From Candidatus Agathobaculum merdigallinarum (lineage in GTDB: Bacteria; Bacillota; Clostridia; Oscillospirales; Butyricicoccaceae), in contig DXDO01000082.1 in NCBI GenBank assembly GCA_019115425.1, positions 1 through 12,332 of the forward strand: a DNA stretch of 12,332 nucleotides, read 5' to 3'. Made by a program: the position numbers and the translations under genes. This document shows positions 6,796-12,332 of the stretch, piece by piece. How positions within the stretch are numbered: the first letter of the stretch is position 1; each line of letters starts with the position of its first letter. The notes beneath the pieces are model-generated. The model was not told where the DNA came from, made no database searches, and saw nothing but the letters and a program-made list of their open reading frames with translations.

Positions 6796-7853
6796 CACGT
6801 CAGCTCCTGATAGGCTTCGATCCCCATCTCGTCAAAGCGCGGCATACCGTCATACGCCGCAAGCACCAGATCGAGCAGAGCAACTGCAACGACCGCGCCC
6901 GTGCCTTCGCCGAGGCGCATCCCCGCGCTGATAAAAGGCGTGCAGCCAAGCGCCTCAAGCAGCAATTTTCCCGCGGGTTCCGCCGACTGGTGCGCCGCGA
7001 TCAGATAGCCGCGCACGGCGGGGCACAGCCGCACCGCGGTCAGCGCCGCTGCGCACGAGATCACGCCGTCCAGCACGACCGGCAGGCCACATGCCGCCGC
7101 ACCAAGGTACAGCCCCGCCAGCCCCGCAATGTCCAACCCGCCGACCTTGTGCAGAATGTCCACCGGATCGTTTGGGTCAGGCCGATGCAGTTTGAGCGCG
7201 GTCTCAATAGCGCGCACCTTGCGCGTGAGCCCCTCGGAGGACAGGCCCGCGCCGCGGCCGGTCACGTCGCGCACATTGGCGCCGGTCAGCACGGCAGCGA
7301 CCGCCGCGCTCGTCGTGGTATTGCCGATGCCCATTTCGCCGCCGCAGACCAGCCGATAGCCCTGTGCTGCGCACCGCTCCGCCAGCTCGATGCCGGTCTC
7401 GAGCGCGCGCACCGCTTCCGCGCGCGTCATGGCGGGCTCTTTGGTCATATCCGCGGTGCCGTACCGGATCTTGCGGCGCAGGATGCGCTCGCCCTCCACG
7501 TCGCGCGCCACGCCGATGTCTACCGGAACGCTGTCCATACCAATGTGCGCCGCCATCAGGCAGACCGTGGATTTGCCGCGCCCCATGTTCTCAGTCACTG
7601 TGGCGGTGACCTCCTGTCCGCACTGGGTCACGCCCTGCGCCACCACGCCGTTGTCCGCGCAGAATATGACGACCGCCCGTTTGCCGATCGAGGGGCGCGC
7701 TGTGCGCTGGATCGCCGCCAGCTGCGCGACAGCATCCTGCAACAGCCCCAGACTGCCCAGCGGCATCGCAATCTCCGAAAAACGGCGGCGCGCCGCTTCG
7801 CGGCTGTCCTCACACGGCGGCCGAACCGCCGCGATCGCCTGCTGTAAATTCAT
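6795..7853 (-). CDS. cobT: Nicotinate-nucleotide--dimethylbenzimidazole phosphoribosyltransferase CobT
   Basis: CobT transfers ribose phosphate from nicotinate mononucleotide to dimethylbenzimidazole, giving alpha-ribazole 5'-phosphate for CobS; related enzymes accept other bases. The protein is 352 residues, the family length. Visible family stretches are MPLGSLGLLQ (30-39), VVIFCADNGVVAQGVT (61-76), GGEMGIGNTTTSAA (171-184) with Glu173, DVTGRGAGL (196-204), and RLGEGTGA (313-320) with Glu316, corresponding to the two catalytic glutamates known near 174 and 317 in the Salmonella enzyme. I chose the ATG at 7853 because AGGAGGT lies 7 nt upstream; the frame is open to 7877 but that part only re-reads the end of cbiA. 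The start overlaps the cbiA stop by 4 nt. The stop is followed directly by the hairpin at 6766-6795. Confidence 0.96.
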   Translation of the reverse strand: MNLQQAIAAVRPPCEDSREAARRRFSEIAMPLGSLGLLQDAVAQLAAIQRTARPSIGKRAVVIFCADNGVVAQGVTQCGQEVTATVTENMGRGKSTVCLMAAHIGMDSVPVDIGVARDVEGERILRRKIRYGTADMTKEPAMTRAEAVRALETGIELAERCAAQGYRLVCGGEMGIGNTTTSAAVAAVLTGANVRDVTGRGAGLSSEGLTRKVRAIETALKLHRPDPNDPVDILHKVGGLDIAGLAGLYLGAAACGLPVVLDGVISCAAALTAVRLCPAVRGYLIAAHQSAEPAGKLLLEALGCTPFISAGMRLGEGTGAVVAVALLDLVLAAYDGMPRFDEMGIEAYQELT

Positions 7854-9199
7854 CTCGGGCACCTCCTCCGTGCACATGCGCGCACAAAATTCTGCGCAAA
7901 CACGGGATTCGCGCGAAAATACAGATGCGGAAAGCCCGCATACAGAGTTTCAGATGCGTGGACGCAGTCCCACGCGCGGCCGTTCGGCTTTTGCGCGCGG
8001 AATGCGCTGCCGTCCGCGCCAGACTGCGCGTAATGGAACTCGTGCGCGCGGATGGAATCGCCCGCGCGGCACAGCAGATTGTCCCGTCCGGCGGTCAGCG
8101 TCACATAGCCGAAGGGCTGGAGCTTGCCCGTCATATGTGCCTCCGCATCGATCACGCCCGCCATCTCCGCGCCGTCCAGCGTGCGGTGCAGGTACAAAAA
8201 GCCGCCGCACTCCGCGATGGCCGGCAGGCCGCCCAGCACCGCGTTTCGCACACTTTCCCGCATGGTGCGGTTTGCGGCGAGCTTTTCCGCATACAGCTCG
8301 GGATAGCCGCCGCCAAGATACAGCCCGTCGATATTCTCCGGCAGCTTTTCATCCTTCACCGGTGAGAATTCAATTAGCTCCGCGCCCAGCGCACGCAATA
8401 CGTCAAAGTTGTCCGCATAGTAAAAGCAGAACGCCTCATCCCGCGCGACCGCGATGCGCACCGGCCTGTCCGTCACCGGCGAAAGCGGCGCGCGCCCGTC
8501 CGCAAGCGGCGGCGCGGTATGTGCGAGGGCGGTCAAGCCGTCCAGATCGAGTGTTTCCTCTGCCGCGTCCGCAAGCAGATCAAGCTTCGTCTGCAAATCC
8601 CTGATCTCCTGCGCGGTCACAAGGCCGAGGTGGCGATTCGGAATCTCCGCTTCCGGCACCAGCGGCAGGCAGCCGAACACCGGCAGCCCCGCCTGCTCCG
8701 CAATCGCCTTATAAAAGGGGTACATCGCCTTGGACACCCCGTTCAGGATCACGCCGCGCAGCGTATTCGGCGCAAAATCCCGAAACCCTCCAATCTCCGC
8801 CGCGAGCGAGAGCGACTGCCCGCGCGGCCGCACGACCAGCACGGCAGGGGTGTCGGTCGCACGCGCCAGGTGCGCGGCGGATGCCGTGTCGCTTGTACCG
8901 GAAACACCGTCGTAAAAGCCCATCACGCCCTCGATGATGCCGAGTCCGCCCGCTGGAACATGCCGCGCGAGCTGGCCGCGCACCTCGGTTTCGTCCACAA
9001 AGAACAGGTCGAGGTTGCGGCTCGGAATGCCGAGCACCGCGGTATGGAACATGGGGTCGATATAGTCCGGTCCGCACTTGAACGCCGCAAGCCGCTCCCC
9101 ACGCCGCTGGAGCGCGCGCAAAAGCGCGCTCGTCACGGTCGTTTTGCCGCAGCCCGAACCGGTGCCTGCGATCAGCAGGCGGGGCGCGTGATTCGTCAT
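7850..9199 (-). CDS. cbiA: Cobyrinic acid a,c-diamide synthase, glutamine-hydrolysing, CbiA
   Basis: CbiA amidates the a and c carboxylates of (cobalt-)cobyrinic acid using glutamine and ATP. It is 449 residues, the usual length. The N-terminal ATPase domain starts with RLLIAGTGSGCGKTTVTSAL, P-loop at about 11-21, followed by FKCGPDYIDPMFH (40-52), a strong CbiA/CobB marker, and IIEGVMGFYDG (88-98). The C-terminal glutaminase domain has DGLYLGGGYPELYA (291-304), nucleophile Cys331 in AIAECGGFLYL, and His425 in LYAGFPHLYF. The ATG at 9199 overlaps the cbiET stop by 4 nt (ATGA). The last codons contain the ribosome site for cobT. In the anaerobic route the substrate would be cobyrinate; in the aerobic route the homologue CobB uses hydrogenobyrinate. 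The clostridial setting favours the former. Confidence 0.96.
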   Translation of the reverse strand: MTNHAPRLLIAGTGSGCGKTTVTSALLRALQRRGERLAAFKCGPDYIDPMFHTAVLGIPSRNLDLFFVDETEVRGQLARHVPAGGLGIIEGVMGFYDGVSGTSDTASAAHLARATDTPAVLVVRPRGQSLSLAAEIGGFRDFAPNTLRGVILNGVSKAMYPFYKAIAEQAGLPVFGCLPLVPEAEIPNRHLGLVTAQEIRDLQTKLDLLADAAEETLDLDGLTALAHTAPPLADGRAPLSPVTDRPVRIAVARDEAFCFYYADNFDVLRALGAELIEFSPVKDEKLPENIDGLYLGGGYPELYAEKLAANRTMRESVRNAVLGGLPAIAECGGFLYLHRTLDGAEMAGVIDAEAHMTGKLQPFGYVTLTAGRDNLLCRAGDSIRAHEFHYAQSGADGSAFRAQKPNGRAWDCVHASETLYAGFPHLYFRANPVFAQNFVRACARRRCPR

Positions 9200-10383
9200 C
9201 TGTTTCCGCCTCCCGACAGGATAAACACCGGATTGTTCGCGGTCATCATGGTATACGCCCCGACCGATCTGCCGCGCGCTGCGGAAAGCTGGGTGATCTC
9301 TACATCTGCAAACCCGAGCGCGGACAGCGCGGCCTGCGTTTCATGCAGCGTCTCGAGCGCGATCGCGTTGACCACCACGCGCACCGCCGGATTCTTTTGC
9401 TTTGCGATTTCGAGGATGCGCCGCATCGCGCCGCCGCTCCCGCCGATGAACACACGGTCCGGCGCGGGCAGGGCTTCGAGCGCGTCCGGCGCCGCGCCCT
9501 CGATAATCCGCACGTTGTACCCGCCGAGCCTGCGCCGGTTTTCGTGCAGCAGGGCGACCGCCTCCGGCTTGCGCTCAACCGCGTATACCAGCCCGTCGGA
9601 TGCTTTGCGCGCCAGCTCAAGCGTCACCGCGCCCGTGCCCGCGCCCACGTCCCAGACCGTGTCATGCGGCTGCACCTCAAGGCGGCTGACCGATACCCAG
9701 CGCACCTCTTCCTTGGTCATGGGCACCTTGGCGCGGGTCAGCATCCCGTCCCGCACCGGCTGGGAAGCGTTTACCGCGTCCGGATGCTCGATCAGCAGCA
9801 CCGCCAGATTGCCGCAGGACTGATCTGCCAGTGTCTCCGCAGTTCCGGTTTCAACGCGCTCGTCTGCCGCGCCGAGGTTCTCGCCGAGATGCACGGTCAG
9901 GCCGCCCAGACCCGCGTCCGCGAGCGTTTTGCACACTTTGGGGGCGGTGTTTTCCCCGCCCGTGAGCACGAAGGTTTTTTTATGGTAGCTGACCGCGCCG
10001 AGGATGCTGCCCGCGCGCCCGTGCAGGCTGCGCACACAGGCGTCGTCATACGAAACACCGAGCTTCGCACAGAAATACTGCATGCTGGACAGGCCGCAGA
10101 CCAGCCGCACATCGCCATGCGGGGCAAGCTGCTCCCGCAGCCGCCCGGCGGCGCTGAAAAAGCCCACGTCGCCCGAAACCAGCACGGAAACCGTCTGCGC
10201 ATCGGACGCGATCGCCTGCGCCGCAAGCTGGTCGAACGGACAGACCACAGCGCGGTCACAGACCGCGGTCAGCCGCTGGGTGGCGAACACCGCGTCCGAC
10301 GCCGCGAGCGCGTGCGCGGCCTCACCGGTCAGGCTGTCCGGCGCGCCCATGCCGGCGCCAATGATATAGAATCTGCGGGACAT
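9196..10383 (-). CDS. cbiET: CbiE-CbiT fusion: (cobalt-)precorrin C5 and C15 methyltransferase, decarboxylating
   Basis: This 395-residue protein joins two corrin methyltransferases. Residues 1-200 are CbiE-like, a tetrapyrrole methylase: RFYIIGAGMGAPDSLT (4-19), VSGDVGFFS (69-77), GLSSMQYFCAKLG (97-109). Residues from about 210 are CbiT-like, a Rossmann SAM methyltransferase: RDGMLTRAKVPMTKEEVR (211-228), DVGAGTG (245-251), and FIGGSGGAM further on. CbiE methylates C5, while CbiT methylates C15 and removes the C12 acetate carboxylate. The fusion is laid out like aerobic CobL, but fused CbiET is also found in anaerobic-pathway bacteria. I chose the ATG at 10383, with AGGAGGTG (10388-10395) just upstream and a product starting at the family N-terminus; the frame open to 10467 reads the AT-rich spacer. 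The stop overlaps cbiA by 4 nt. Confidence 0.95.
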   Translation of the reverse strand: MSRRFYIIGAGMGAPDSLTGEAAHALAASDAVFATQRLTAVCDRAVVCPFDQLAAQAIASDAQTVSVLVSGDVGFFSAAGRLREQLAPHGDVRLVCGLSSMQYFCAKLGVSYDDACVRSLHGRAGSILGAVSYHKKTFVLTGGENTAPKVCKTLADAGLGGLTVHLGENLGAADERVETGTAETLADQSCGNLAVLLIEHPDAVNASQPVRDGMLTRAKVPMTKEEVRWVSVSRLEVQPHDTVWDVGAGTGAVTLELARKASDGLVYAVERKPEAVALLHENRRRLGGYNVRIIEGAAPDALEALPAPDRVFIGGSGGAMRRILEIAKQKNPAVRVVVNAIALETLHETQAALSALGFADVEITQLSAARGRSVGAYTMMTANNPVFILSGGGNR

Positions 10384-10400
10384 AAAGCACCTCCTGTGGA

Positions 10401-10463
10401 TGGAAAATTGAGAATGGAAAACAGGCCGCAGAGCATTCATTCTCCATTCCACATTTGCAATTC

Positions 10464-10470
<7 letters not shown>
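10401..10470 (-). repeat. AT-rich spacer with inverted AATTGAGAAT arms at the hemL 3' end
   Basis: Between hemL and cbiET lies the longest gap in the window (about 80 nt), strikingly AT-rich beside its GC-rich neighbours. On the minus strand it opens GAATTGAGAATTGCAAATG and closes near CATTCTCAATTTTCC. A perfect 10-nt inverted pair, AATTGAGAAT (10460-10469) and its complement (10406-10415), is separated by 44 nt; GGAATGGAGAATG inside is a variant of the same unit. I associate such GAATTGAGAATGGAAAATGG-type spacers with dispersed non-coding repeats in clostridial genomes. The hemL stop codon TGA is inside the first arm. There is no U-run, so it does not look like a terminator, and no good promoter is visible. 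Confidence 0.55.
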
Positions 10471-11750
<1,280 letters not shown>

Positions 11751-11751
11751 A

Positions 11752-12332
11752 TCAGCCGATGTCCCCCTTCCGGATCGCGTCCGCGAGCTCGGGCGCATAG
11801 TAGGTAATGAGGATATCTGCGCCCGCGCGGTAGATGGACACCGCCGACTCGCACATCACGCCGTATTCATCGATCAGGCCGGCCTTTGCCGCGGCTTTTA
11901 TCATCGCGTATTCGCCCGAAACCGCATACGCCGCGACCGGCAGGTCGAACCGCTGCCTGCACTGGTACACCAGGTCGAGGTAGCTCATCGCAGGCTTGAT
12001 CATCAGGATGTCCGCGCCCTCCTGCACGTCGAGCGCGCACTCGCGCATGGCCTCGCGACCGTTGTGCCAGTCCATCTGATAGGAGCGGCGGTCGCCGAAC
12101 GACGGCGCGGAGCCTGCCGCGTCGCGGAACGGGCCATAGAAATAGGAAGCATACTTGGCCGCATAGGACATGATCGGCACGTTGACAAAGCCGTTCTCGT
12201 CCAGCGCCGCGCGGATGGCCGCGACACGGCCGTCCATCATATCCGAGGGCGCGACCATGTCCGCGCCCGCCTTCGCGTGGCTGACCGCGATCTGCGCGAG
12301 CCGCGCGATGGTCTGGTCGTTGTCCACATAGT
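11752..12332 (-). CDS. hemB: Porphobilinogen synthase (5-aminolevulinate dehydratase) HemB, 5' end outside window
   Basis: HemB condenses two 5-aminolevulinates to porphobilinogen. About 193 C-terminal residues are present of a usual 320-330; the frame stays open to the right edge, so the GTG at 12327 is an internal valine (context YVDNDQTIARL), not a start. Diagnostic stretches are AGADMVAPSDMMDGRV, SYAAKYASYFYGPFRDAAGSAPSFGDRRSYQMD with the first active-site lysine in AAKYAS, and ADILMIKPAMSYLD with the Schiff-base lysine in MIKPA, followed by AYAVSGEYAMI. The metal-binding segment (cysteines or aspartates) that would separate zinc from magnesium enzymes is outside the window. The stop is one base before the hemL ATG, so the two are probably translated together. 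Confidence 0.97.
   Translation of the reverse strand, partial: YVDNDQTIARLAQIAVSHAKAGADMVAPSDMMDGRVAAIRAALDENGFVNVPIMSYAAKYASYFYGPFRDAAGSAPSFGDRRSYQMDWHNGREAMRECALDVQEGADILMIKPAMSYLDLVYQCRQRFDLPVAAYAVSGEYAMIKAAAKAGLIDEYGVMCESAVSIYRAGADILITYYAPELADAIRKGDIG

Noticed and set aside
5907..7847. Very long open frame on the plus strand (about 646 codons) antisense to cobU, the unknown gene and cobT
   Set aside because: It is the reverse of well-supported genes. GC-rich third positions make stops rare on the opposite strand. The translation is rich in Arg, His and Ala with no recognisable domain and no ribosome site.
10384..10463. Possible internal promoter in the hemL-cbiET spacer
   Set aside because: TTGCAA at 10456-10461 (minus strand) has only AATGCT at a 17-nt spacing, a poor -10 match. 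I do not see a better pair, and AT-richness alone is not evidence.

Overview
The window is one dense, minus-strand biosynthetic operon for tetrapyrrole and cobalamin (vitamin B12) synthesis, cut at both edges. Reading in the direction of transcription (from position 12332 down to 1), the order is: hemB (5' part missing) - hemL - cbiET fusion - cbiA - cobT - an unrecognised small membrane-anchored protein - cobU - cobS - a short CobU-like protein - cbiB - cobD - cbiP - cobA - cbiC (3' end missing). No convincing gene lies on the plus strand. No gene-free stretch exceeds 100 bases, and most junctions are 1-10 nt overlaps or very short gaps.

The organism looks like a GC-rich member of the Bacillota, probably a gut-type Clostridia of the Oscillospiraceae kind. 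Reasons: strong AGGAGG ribosome sites before most genes, the gene content and order, the short CobU-like paralogue beside cobS, and a small AT-rich GAATTGAGAAT-type spacer of a sort I associate with such genomes. This is inference; no 16S or other marker gene is present.

How the genes work together: HemL and HemB make 5-aminolevulinate and porphobilinogen, the precursors of uroporphyrinogen III. CbiET and CbiC carry out late methylation, decarboxylation and methyl-migration steps of corrin ring synthesis. CbiA amidates side chains a and c, CobA adenosylates the cobalt, and CbiP amidates b, d, e and g. CobD makes (R)-1-aminopropan-2-ol phosphate and CbiB attaches it. CobU activates the resulting adenosylcobinamide, CobT activates dimethylbenzimidazole (or another base), and CobS joins the two. 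Early corrin genes (cbiD, F, G, H, J, K/X, L), cobalt transport and a cobalamin riboswitch are not in the window and presumably lie outside it.

The least ordinary part is 6281-6795. There the tight cobalamin operon is interrupted by an AT-richer gene for an unknown membrane-anchored protein. Its ribosome site lies in the 3' arm of a 12-bp hairpin that starts at the last base of the cobT stop codon. Two other points stand out: the AT-rich spacer that appears to supply the hemL stop codon, and the paired long and short CobU proteins around CobS. I saw no evidence of a wholly new system; the cluster is mostly standard cobalamin synthesis.
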